The notes below the pieces were generated by a model. The model saw only the letters and a program-made list of their open reading frames with translations. It was not told the DNA's origin and did not search any database. Of a DNA stretch of 57,171 bases, positions 7,361-14,773 are shown piece after piece (positions within the stretch are counted from its first letter, which is position 1; each line of letters starts with the position of its first letter). The position numbers and the translations under genes were made by a program. The stretch is from Candidatus Methylomirabilota bacterium (GTDB lineage: Bacteria; Methylomirabilota; Methylomirabilia; Rokubacteriales; CSP1-6): the NCBI GenBank assembly GCA_035315345.1, contig DATFYA010000174.1, positions 1 to 57,171 of the forward strand, given 5' to 3'.

Positions 7361-8812
7361 CTAGCGGGGGTCGATCGGGGTCAGTCTGGGGGTGCGGGCT
7401 TCGATGGCGGTGGCGGCGTCGAGGCAGAGGTCCTCGCGGAAGCGGCCCGCGGTGATCTGCACGCCCATCGGCAGGCCGTCGGCGACACCGGTGGGCACCG
7501 AGACCGAGGGCAGGCCCAGGACCGGCACCGCGAGCTGCATGATCTGGGCGGCCATGAGCCGCCGCGTGGTGTCCGCGTCGACGAGGTCCAGATCCACCGG
7601 AAACGCCGGCTCGTTGGAGACCGGCGTGACCACGAGCGGATGCTCGGCCAGGAACACCTCCCAGAGGCGCAGGAAGTGGTCGCGGCGGGCGAGGCCGTCC
7701 AGCACGTGGCGCGCGTCCCGCGCGGGATGGAGCGCGCGCCAGAAACCGAGCGCGCGCTTGATGCCGTCGTCGCCGAACTGCTGCACCGCGGGCTCCAGCG
7801 CGGCGATCGTATCGTCCATCGCGATCGTGGCCCAGAGATCGGCGACCGCGCCCAGCTCGGGCGGCTCCACTTCTTCCACCGCATAGCCCGCCTCGGCCAG
7901 CGAGCGCCCGGCCTGGCGGACCGAGTCGGCCACCGCGGGCGCCACACCGCCGCGGCCCGCCGGGTTGGTGACCAGCGCCACGCGGATCGGCCGCCGCACC
8001 GGCGGGCCCTCGAGCGGCATGTCCACGCAGCGCGGGTCGTACGGATCGGTGCCGGCCATCGCGGCGAGCGCCAGGCGCGCGTCGCGCACCCGGCGGGTCA
8101 GCGGGCCCTGCACGGCCATGAGCTGCGCGGAGATCGGCCGGGCCGCCGGGGCCGAGAAGTTGTAGGACGGCACGCGCCCGTAGCTGACGCGCAGGCCGAC
8201 CAGCCCGCAGCAGTACGCGGGGTAGCGCACCGAGCCCGCGATGTCGTTGCCGTGGCCGATCGCGCCGATGCCGGCGGCGGTGGCCGCGGCGGCGCCGCCG
8301 CTCGAGCCGCCCGGCGTGCGCGCGGCGTCCCACGGATTGCGGGTCGCGCCGTGCAGGGTGTTGTCGGTGAACCAGCGCATCGAGAACGCGGGCGCGTTGG
8401 TGCGGCCGATGACGATGCCGCCGGCGCGGCGGAGGTTTGCCACCACCGGGTTGTCGCGCGTGGCCAGCAGCTCCTTGAAGGCAACCACGCCGTTGTCGGT
8501 GGGGCAGCCGGCCATGTCCACGTTGACCTTGACGGTGATCGGCACGCCGTGCAGCGGACCCACCGGGCCTCCGCGCGCCAGCACCTCATCGGCCGCGGTG
8601 GCCTCGGCCAGCGCCTCCTCGTGCCGTGGGCGCACCACCGCGTTGAGATGCGGATTGACCGCGTCGAGCCGGGCCAGGGCGTCGGCCGCCGCCTCGCGGC
8701 AGGAGACCTTGCCGGCGCGAATCAGGGCGGCCAGCTCGGCCGCGGGCAGTCGCCAGAGGGCGGAGGCTATGGCCGGTCCCCGAGCGAGTAGGTCGCGTAC
8801 TCGTGCTGGCAC
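7361..8812 (-). CDS. Amidase (amidase signature family)
   Basis: A 483-residue hydrolase of the amidase signature family (GatA/fatty-acid-amide-hydrolase type), cleaving C-N amide bonds. The Lys-cisSer-Ser triad is visible: Lys95 in PITVKVNVD, the serine pair in TPGGSSGG (167-173), and nucleophile Ser194 in NDIAGSVRYPA. The substrate pocket region is not diagnostic. No ATG lies near the family start; GTG 8812 is the only plausible one and overlaps the small ORF 8767-8919 by 46 bases. It follows an aminotransferase and dioxygenase and probably belongs to the same nitrogen-scavenging operon. Confidence 0.9.
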   Translation of the reverse strand: MPARVRDLLARGPAIASALWRLPAAELAALIRAGKVSCREAAADALARLDAVNPHLNAVVRPRHEEALAEATAADEVLARGGPVGPLHGVPITVKVNVDMAGCPTDNGVVAFKELLATRDNPVVANLRRAGGIVIGRTNAPAFSMRWFTDNTLHGATRNPWDAARTPGGSSGGAAAATAAGIGAIGHGNDIAGSVRYPAYCCGLVGLRVSYGRVPSYNFSAPAARPISAQLMAVQGPLTRRVRDARLALAAMAGTDPYDPRCVDMPLEGPPVRRPIRVALVTNPAGRGGVAPAVADSVRQAGRSLAEAGYAVEEVEPPELGAVADLWATIAMDDTIAALEPAVQQFGDDGIKRALGFWRALHPARDARHVLDGLARRDHFLRLWEVFLAEHPLVVTPVSNEPAFPVDLDLVDADTTRRLMAAQIMQLAVPVLGLPSVSVPTGVADGLPMGVQITAGRFREDLCLDAATAIEARTPRLTPIDPR

Positions 8813-8919
8813 GGCGGGCCCACCGCGATCGTCGGGGAGCCCGGGTCCAGATCCGCGATCAGCGACGCGAAGGTGCGGTGGGTGCCTCGCAGGACGTGAT
8901 GCGCGAGCGCCGCGGTCAT
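8767..8919 (-). CDS. Possible 50-residue protein between aminotransferase and amidase
   Basis: A short frame starts at ATG 8919, sharing the four bases ATGA with the aminotransferase stop, the arrangement of translationally coupled genes. The product begins MTAALAHHVLRGTHRTFASL and ends HEYATYSLGDRP; I recognise no domain. It overlaps the amidase start by 46 bases. It may be a real coupled small protein, or simply a frame whose translation carries ribosomes to the amidase. Confidence 0.35.
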   Translation of the reverse strand: MTAALAHHVLRGTHRTFASLIADLDPGSPTIAVGPPCQHEYATYSLGDRP

Positions 8920-10298
8920 GCGGCCGCCGCCTCCGGGCAAACCTCCGGGATCACCTGGTCGAGCACCGAGACGATGCGGTCGATCTCGGGGCGGGTCAGG
9001 ACGAGCGGGGGGGCGAGGACGAGCGTGTTGCCGAGGTGAGCACCGCCGCCCGAGCGGCCCACGATCACCCCGCGCTCCTGACAGCGATCCACGAGCTTCT
9101 TGATCTGCGGCGCGGGCATGATGGCTTTGGACTTGCGGTCGGTGACGAGCTCGACGCCAGCGTAGAGGCCCTTCCCCCGCACGTCCCCGACCCACGGGTG
9201 GCGCGTCAGGGTCCGGAGCCCGTCGAGCAGGTAGGCGCCGTTCTCGGCGGAGCGCTGGACCAGCTTCTCGTCGAGCAGGATCTCGATGTTGCGCAGGGCG
9301 ACCGCCGCGGCCGCCGGATGACCGCCATAGGTGTTGACCTGGTTGACCTGGCGGTTCTCCGACGCGTCGCCGATGAACGACTTGAAGACGGAGTTGCGCA
9401 CCACGGTGGCGGCCATCGGGAGGTAGGCGCTCGAGATGCCCTTGGCCACCGTGACGATGTCGGGCTTCACCCCCGAGTGCTCGTGGGCAAAGAGCCGCCC
9501 GGTGCGGCCGAAGCCGTTGATGACCTCGTCCACGTGCAGGAGGATGCCGTACTGCTTGCAGAGATTGGCCACCGCGGGCAGATAATCGTCGGGCGGGACC
9601 GCCACTCCGACCGCGCTCATCACCGGCTCGATGATCATCTCCGCCACCGTCTGGGGTCCCTCGCCCAGGATCGTCGTCTCCATGTTCTTCACGCAGGCCA
9701 GCTCGCAGCTCGTGGGCTCGAGGCCGAAGGGACAGCGGTAGCAGTAGGGCGGGGCCACGTGGACGAAGTCGTTGCCGGAGAGCGGCTCGAACTTCATCTT
9801 GCGGTCGCCCATGCCGCCGGCGGCCAGGGTGGCCAGCGTGGTGCCGTGGTAGCCGTAGTAGCGGCTGATCGTCTTGTAGCGATTCTGCTGCGGGAACTCG
9901 TGGCGCGCGTACTGGCGCGCGAACTTGAACGCGGCCTCGTTGGCCTCCGAGCCCGAGCTGACGAAGTACACGTGGTTGTCGCCGCCGAGCAGGCCGTTGA
10001 CCTTCTCGGCCAGCGCGGCCGCGGGCAGGTTCATCGCGGTGTGCGGATAGTACGAGAGCTTGCGCATCTGCGCCGCGGCCACGTCGGCCAGCTCGGTGCG
10101 CCCGTAGCCGATGTTCACGCACCAGAGCCCGGCCATGCCGTCCAGGTACTCCCGGCCGTCGGCGTCCACCACCGTGGAGTCCTGGCCGGAGACGATGACC
10201 AGCTGGTGCTCCTCCAGCTGCTTGTGAGGGACGATCGGGTGGATGACGTTGGCCAGGTCCTGCTTGACCACGGAGGGCCGGTCGGCGGTGGTGGACAT
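8916..10298 (-). CDS. Class III pyridoxal-phosphate aminotransferase, taurine/omega-amino-acid type
   Basis: A 460-residue aminotransferase transferring an amino group from an omega-amino compound to a keto acid such as pyruvate. The N-terminal part (DLANVIHPIVPHKQLEEHQL, GLWCVNIGYGRTELADVAAA) resembles taurine-pyruvate and beta-alanine-pyruvate aminotransferases. The PLP region shows HVDEVINGFGRTGRLFA and the Schiff-base lysine in DIVTVAKGISSAYLP. ATG 10298 has AGGAGA at good spacing. A TauD/TfdA dioxygenase lies directly upstream and an amidase downstream. That supports sulfonate or amine catabolism, but does not prove taurine as substrate. Confidence 0.88.
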   Translation of the reverse strand: MSTTADRPSVVKQDLANVIHPIVPHKQLEEHQLVIVSGQDSTVVDADGREYLDGMAGLWCVNIGYGRTELADVAAAQMRKLSYYPHTAMNLPAAALAEKVNGLLGGDNHVYFVSSGSEANEAAFKFARQYARHEFPQQNRYKTISRYYGYHGTTLATLAAGGMGDRKMKFEPLSGNDFVHVAPPYCYRCPFGLEPTSCELACVKNMETTILGEGPQTVAEMIIEPVMSAVGVAVPPDDYLPAVANLCKQYGILLHVDEVINGFGRTGRLFAHEHSGVKPDIVTVAKGISSAYLPMAATVVRNSVFKSFIGDASENRQVNQVNTYGGHPAAAAVALRNIEILLDEKLVQRSAENGAYLLDGLRTLTRHPWVGDVRGKGLYAGVELVTDRKSKAIMPAPQIKKLVDRCQERGVIVGRSGGGAHLGNTLVLAPPLVLTRPEIDRIVSVLDQVIPEVCPEAAAA

Positions 10299-10368
10299 GT
10301 CGCTCTCCTGTTCTCGGTCTACCGGGATCGGACGCGGTGGCCGGACGACGGCGGACGGGCGCGGGCGA

Positions 10369-11256
10369 TCAGCCCCCGCGGGCCACCGGCTCCGGCGACT
10401 CGATGTCGAGCGTGGTGACCCGGCGCAGCTCGCGACGGTACCGCGCGTCGTCGAAGGGCGTCGCGCGATGCATGGTGGCGCGGTTGTCCCAGATCACCAG
10501 GTCGCCCACCCGCCAGTGATGGCGGTAGACGAAGCGCGGCTGGGTGGCGTGCTCGATCAGGTCACGCAGCAGCAGGCGACCCTCCGGGACCGGCCAGTCG
10601 ACGATGCGGGAGGCGTGCGAGGCCAGGTAGAGCGAGCGGCGCTTGGAGCGGGGGATCGTGCGCACCAGGGGGTGGATCGCGCCCCGGAGCGCGTCCTGCT
10701 CGCTGTCGGAGAACTCGAAGCCGAGCGTCTGGCGCGAGTGGGCGATGGAGTGATGGACCCGCAGCCCTTCCAGCCGAGCCGCCTCCTCCTCGGGGAGGGC
10801 GTCGTAGGCCGCGCGCATGTCGGCGTACTCGGTGTCCGCCGCGATCGGGGGCACGACCTTCGCCGAGAGCATCGAGTAGCGACCCGGCGGATCCTGGAAC
10901 GAGGCGTCGGTATGCCAGAGTCGATTGCCCAGGCTGTACATCCGCTTGCGGTTGTCCGACTTCATGATCTCGCCGTTCTCGTCGACGTTCGAGATGTCGC
11001 CGAGCGCCTCGTTGCCGAAGCGATTCTTGTGCAGCACGCTGCTGCCCAGCTTGGTGTGGAGCGCCCCGTCCAGACGCCGGGCGAAGTCGAGGTGCTCGGC
11101 GTCGCTCCAGACCTGGTCGCGGAAGACCAGGACCGCGTGCTCGTCCATGCCGGCCCGGATCTCCGCGAGGGTCGACGCGTCGCGGACCTGCTTGAGATCG
11201 ACCGGGCTCACCTCGGCGGCGAAGAGCGGGTGGAGCGGGCGGAATGTCAGGGCCAT
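10369..11256 (-). CDS. TauD/TfdA family Fe(II)/2-oxoglutarate dioxygenase
   Basis: A 295-residue non-haem iron enzyme that hydroxylates a substrate while decarboxylating 2-oxoglutarate. The facial triad is visible as LWHTDASF (HxD) and the distal histidine in NRATMHRAT, followed by the 2-oxoglutarate-binding arginine in YRRELRRVT. The length fits TfdA/TauD relatives. ATG 11256 is chosen because GGGAGG precedes it and MALTFRPLHP starts the first strand; a longer frame to 11304 adds only basic residues. It heads the minus-strand group leading to the aminotransferase and amidase. The substrate may be a sulfonate, a phenoxy acid or something else. Confidence 0.9.
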   Translation of the reverse strand: MALTFRPLHPLFAAEVSPVDLKQVRDASTLAEIRAGMDEHAVLVFRDQVWSDAEHLDFARRLDGALHTKLGSSVLHKNRFGNEALGDISNVDENGEIMKSDNRKRMYSLGNRLWHTDASFQDPPGRYSMLSAKVVPPIAADTEYADMRAAYDALPEEEAARLEGLRVHHSIAHSRQTLGFEFSDSEQDALRGAIHPLVRTIPRSKRRSLYLASHASRIVDWPVPEGRLLLRDLIEHATQPRFVYRHHWRVGDLVIWDNRATMHRATPFDDARYRRELRRVTTLDIESPEPVARGG

Positions 11257-11306
11257 TGGGCGCCTCCCTTCGGGAAGCCTAGGCCGCGCGGGTCGGCGAG
11301 TCAAGA

Positions 11307-11612
11307 AGTGGCGGCTCCGTCGACAAGCCGTCGCGGCGCGAGAAGTTCCTCCCCGGCGAGTACGAGCCGCCGTCCTTCGCGCTGCGCCTCGGTCACAAGG
11401 ACGTGTCGCTGGCCACCGCGCTCGGGCGCGAGCACGGCGTCCCGATGCGCCTGGCCAATCTCGCGCTGGAGGAGATCACCGAAGCGCTGAACCGCGGCTG
11501 GGGCGACCGCGACTCCAGCACCTTCATGCTGCTGGAGACGGAGCGCGCCAACGTCCACATCGCAGTTCCCCGCGACCGGATCAAGCAGATCCTCGACGAA
11601 GACGCCCGCTAG
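11307..11612 (+). pseudogene. C-terminal remnant of a 3-hydroxyisobutyrate dehydrogenase-like gene
   Basis: About 100 codons with no proper start encode SGGSVDKPSRREKFLPGEYE, then ALRLGHKDVSLATALGREHG and MRLANLALEEITEALNRGWG. This matches the all-helical C-terminal domain of beta-hydroxyacid dehydrogenases, beginning at the catalytic-lysine helix. The Rossmann half is missing, and the divergent dioxygenase gene starts 50 bases upstream. A GTG at 11403 could start a 69-residue product. I read this as a truncated gene. Confidence 0.7.
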
Positions 11613-11632
11613 TGCGGGGCCTCACAGCCTGC

Positions 11633-12487
11633 CTAGCCTTTGAGGCCGCTCAGTCGCACCCCCTCGACGATGCGCCGGTTGGCCACCACGAACACCACCA
11701 GCAGCGGGACCGCGCTCAGCGCCGCGCCCGCCATGATCGGGCCGTAGGACTCCGAGCTGTAGGCGCTGCGCAGGAGCGCCAGGGCCACCGGCAGCGGGAA
11801 CATCTCGGGCCTGTTCACCGCGATCAGCGGCCAGAGGAAGTCGTTCCAGGCGGAGCGGAACGCGAAGATGGCCAGCGCGGCGAGCACCGGCTGCGAGAGC
11901 GGCACGATGATGCGCCAGAAGACCTGCCAGGGGCCGGCGCCGTCGATGCGGGCGGCGTCCTCCAGCTCGCGCGGCATCCCGAGGAAGAACTGGCGCAGGA
12001 GGAAGACGCCGAAGGCGAAGAGCATCGCGGCCTCCGGCACGATCAGGCCCTGGTAGGTGCTGAGCCAGCCCAGCTGCTGGGTGAGCACGTACTGCGGCAC
12101 CAGCAGCACCGCGTTGGGGATCATCAGGCTGCCGACGAGCAGCGCGAAGATCAGGTCGCGCCCCGGGAACCGCATGCGGGCCAGCGGATAGGCGGCCAGC
12201 GCGCTGGTGCCCAGCACGACGACCACGCTGCCGATGGACACGACGAGGCTGTTGACGAAGGCCCGGCCGATGCGCGCGGTGCGGGAGGAGCCCAGCAGCA
12301 CCTCGTGGTAGTGCGCGCCCGTGACCGGCCAGGGGATCCATTCGGGCGGCAGGCGAATGATGTTCTCGGCCGGTTTGAGCGATGTCGCCACCACCCAGGC
12401 GATCGGGGCGAGCCACAGCACGGCCAGCGCGAGGAGCGCGACGGTGAGCGCCCAGCTCTGCCGGTCGATCCGGGGCGTGGCGGCCAC
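11633..12487 (-). CDS. Carbohydrate ABC transporter permease, MalG/UgpE type
   Basis: A 284-residue inner-membrane permease with six predicted spans and the EAA loop ELEDAARIDGAGPWQVFWRI, the contact site for the ATPase. It begins with GTG 12487, two bases after the stop of the partner permease, so translation is probably coupled. It ends near the dehydrogenase remnant. It forms the second membrane subunit of the importer with the genes at 12490-13371 and 13380-14687. No ATPase gene is present, so a shared MsmX/UgpC-type ATPase elsewhere must be assumed. Confidence 0.9.
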   Translation of the reverse strand: MAATPRIDRQSWALTVALLALAVLWLAPIAWVVATSLKPAENIIRLPPEWIPWPVTGAHYHEVLLGSSRTARIGRAFVNSLVVSIGSVVVVLGTSALAAYPLARMRFPGRDLIFALLVGSLMIPNAVLLVPQYVLTQQLGWLSTYQGLIVPEAAMLFAFGVFLLRQFFLGMPRELEDAARIDGAGPWQVFWRIIVPLSQPVLAALAIFAFRSAWNDFLWPLIAVNRPEMFPLPVALALLRSAYSSESYGPIMAGAALSAVPLLVVFVVANRRIVEGVRLSGLKG

Positions 12488-12489
12488 GG

Positions 12490-13371
12490 TCAGTACTCGG
12501 TGTGGCCGCGCAGCAGCCGGAACTGGAGCACCGAGAAGGCCAGGATGACTGCGAAGAGCACCCAGGCCATCGCGGAGGCGGCCCCGAACTGGAAGAAGTT
12601 CTGGAAGGCGGTCTCGTAGAGGTGCTGCACCACGGTGCGCGTCGAGTCGCCGGGTCCGCCGCCGGTGAGCACGAACACCTGCCCGAAGAGCTGGAACGAG
12701 CCGATGACGTGGGTGACCCCCACGAAGAGCAGCACCGGACGCAGGAGAGGCAGGGTGATGGCCCAGAACGCGTGCCGCGACGAGGCGCCGTCGAGCGCGG
12801 CCGCCTCGTAGAGATCCCGGGGAATGTCCTGGAGGCCGGCCAGGTAGATGACCAGGTAGTAGCCGGTCACCCACCACACGGTGGTGCCGATGATGGCCCA
12901 CATCGCGGTGTGCGGATCGGCCAGCCACGAGCGCGCTGGCACCCCGATCGAGCGGAGATAGTAGTTGAAGGGACCCACCACCGGGTCGAGCAGCCAGAGC
13001 CACGCCAGCCCCACCGTGACCACCGAGAGCGTGAAGGGAAAGAAGAACACGCTGCGCAGCAGGCCGCGCAGCCGCCCGCGGTTGAGCGCCAGCGCGAGCA
13101 CCAGCGGCACGGCGAGGATCGGCAGGGTGCTGGCCACCGTGTAGAACGCGGTATTCCACAGGCTCACCCCGAAGCGGGTGTCCTCGGCGAGCCGCGTGTA
13201 GTTGGCGAGGCCCACCCACTGCTGGGTGGGACGGCCCAGCCGCGCGTTGGTGAACGACAGGCGCAGGCCTTCGAGCAGGGGATAGAGACGATAGACGGCG
13301 AACAGCACGAGGCCCGGCGCGAGGAAGCCGTACGCCGTGCGCGTCTCGCGCGACGGACGAAGGTGACGCAG
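12490..13371 (-). CDS. Carbohydrate ABC transporter permease, MalF/UgpA type
   Basis: A permease of about 293 residues with a first span TAYGFLAPGLVLFAVYRLYP, further hydrophobic segments, and an EAA-like loop DLYEAAALDGASSRHAFWAI. Its start is uncertain. No ATG, GTG or TTG precedes the first membrane segment after the binding-protein stop, so CTG 13371 is used here as the best-placed candidate; the next GTG would remove half of span one. It lies between the binding protein and the second permease in a tightly packed operon. Confidence 0.85.
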   Translation of the reverse strand: MRHLRPSRETRTAYGFLAPGLVLFAVYRLYPLLEGLRLSFTNARLGRPTQQWVGLANYTRLAEDTRFGVSLWNTAFYTVASTLPILAVPLVLALALNRGRLRGLLRSVFFFPFTLSVVTVGLAWLWLLDPVVGPFNYYLRSIGVPARSWLADPHTAMWAIIGTTVWWVTGYYLVIYLAGLQDIPRDLYEAAALDGASSRHAFWAITLPLLRPVLLFVGVTHVIGSFQLFGQVFVLTGGGPGDSTRTVVQHLYETAFQNFFQFGAASAMAWVLFAVILAFSVLQFRLLRGHTEY

Positions 13372-13379
13372 ACGCGCTC

Positions 13380-14687
13380 CTAGTCGGGCAGCGCGTTGAT
13401 CTGGCGCGCCAGATCCTCCATCGCGGCCTTCGCCGGCTTCTGGCCGGTGTAGACCGACTCGATCACCGGCCGAGTCAGGTTCTCGGCCGCGACCCACTTG
13501 GGCGTGGGCTGGCCGACCTGCCAGTTCGGGGCCTGCGAGAGCAGCGCCTTCAGCACCGGATCGCCGGTGATCCGCGGATCGCCGTGCGCCTTGCGGCTGG
13601 CCGAGACCTGGCCGGCCTTGAGGGTCCACTCCGCCACGTGATCGGTCATCCAGCGCACGTGGGCCCAGGCCGCGTCGCGCCTGGACCGGTCGACCGTCTT
13701 CACCTTGGGGAAGGCGTACTGGTGCGGCATGGCCCACACCACCGGCTGCTTGAACAGGCGCGGGAGCGGCACTGCCACGAACTCCACCTTGGCCTCGCGC
13801 AGGCCGGCGAAGTTCCAGGAGCCGGCGATCCACATGCCGAGCTTGCCCGCGATGAAGGCGTCGCGGCAGTTGGCGTTGGCGGGCGGGGCGATCTTGTGCT
13901 GGCCCTCGAGCGCGGCCCAGAACTCGGCGACCTCCAGCGCGGCGGGCTCGGTGACGGCGGCGCGCTTGAGATCGGCGGTGTAGATGTTGGCCCCGTTCTG
14001 CCAGAGCAGGTTGTGGAAGCCCCAGGTGTAGCGGCCGGGCCCCACGGTGCCGATGGCGAAGCCGAACACGTCGGGCGACTTGGCGATGCGCTTGGCCATG
14101 GTCACCAGCTCGTCGCGGCTGCCCGGCCCCCGCGGCTTGCCGTCGGCGCCCACGAGGCCGGCGTCCTTCATGACCTTCACGTTGAGGTAGAGGATGTGCT
14201 GCGGCACGTCGAGGGGCAGCGAGTAACGCTTGCCCTGGTAGGTGCCGCCCTGCCAGGTGGCGGGCAGGTAGTCGTCGCCGCGGAAGCCCTTGCCGGAGGC
14301 GGTGGCGTCGTCGATGGCCTCGAGCACGCCGTCGTTGGCGAAGTGCGGGACCTCCACGGTGTGGATCAGGGCCAGGTCCGGGCCCTCGCCGGCGGGCACC
14401 GCCACCTGCAGCTTGGCGTAGAGGTCGGCCCACGGCAGGCGCTGCTGCTCGAGGCGGATACCGGTGTCGCGCGTGAACGAGTCGATCAGCTCGTCCATCA
14501 CCTTGCCGTCGGCGCCGGTGAGGCCGTTCCAGTAGGTGATGGTGGACTTCGGCTGCGCGCCGGTACGGCGGGTCCACGCGGCCACGCCGGCGGCCGAGAC
14601 GCCGGCCACGAAGGCGCGGCGGCTCACCCGCGCGCGAGTGGGGGAGATGCCGTCACTGCCGTTGACGCCGCGATCACGAGCGCTCAT
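13380..14687 (-). CDS. Sugar ABC transporter substrate-binding protein, UgpB/MalE type
   Basis: A 435-residue extracytoplasmic binding protein of solute-binding family 1. A twin-arginine leader (SRRAFVAGVSAAGVAAW, ending GAQP) is followed by the mature start STITYWNGLTGADGKVMDEL. The segments GIRLEQQRLPWADLYAKLQV and AFIAGKLGMWIAGSWNF are typical of sugar-binding members. ATG 14687 has GGAGG upstream. Divergent adjacency to a GH51 arabinofuranosidase suggests uptake of arabinose-containing saccharides, but this is inference from context. It heads the three-gene importer operon. Confidence 0.9.
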   Translation of the reverse strand: MSARDRGVNGSDGISPTRARVSRRAFVAGVSAAGVAAWTRRTGAQPKSTITYWNGLTGADGKVMDELIDSFTRDTGIRLEQQRLPWADLYAKLQVAVPAGEGPDLALIHTVEVPHFANDGVLEAIDDATASGKGFRGDDYLPATWQGGTYQGKRYSLPLDVPQHILYLNVKVMKDAGLVGADGKPRGPGSRDELVTMAKRIAKSPDVFGFAIGTVGPGRYTWGFHNLLWQNGANIYTADLKRAAVTEPAALEVAEFWAALEGQHKIAPPANANCRDAFIAGKLGMWIAGSWNFAGLREAKVEFVAVPLPRLFKQPVVWAMPHQYAFPKVKTVDRSRRDAAWAHVRWMTDHVAEWTLKAGQVSASRKAHGDPRITGDPVLKALLSQAPNWQVGQPTPKWVAAENLTRPVIESVYTGQKPAKAAMEDLARQINALPD

Positions 14688-14705
14688 GGGTTTCCTCCGG
14701 GCGAG

Positions 14706-14765
14706 ACTGTACGTCCCCCTCACCGGCACTGTCAAATTGACACGCGATGGACCGGCTCCTAGACT
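14706..14765. promoter_or_regulatory. Compact divergent promoter with a shared palindromic -35/operator
   Basis: TGTCAA-A-TTGACA at 14730-14742 is a perfect inverted repeat giving a consensus -35 box (TTGACA) on each strand. On the plus strand TAGACT follows after 17 bases (14760-14765), 8 bases before the arabinofuranosidase ATG. On the minus strand TACAGT follows after 18 bases (14711-14706), ahead of the binding-protein start. A protein bound to the palindrome would control both directions. Confidence 0.55.
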
Positions 14766-14773
14766 CTGGCGCC

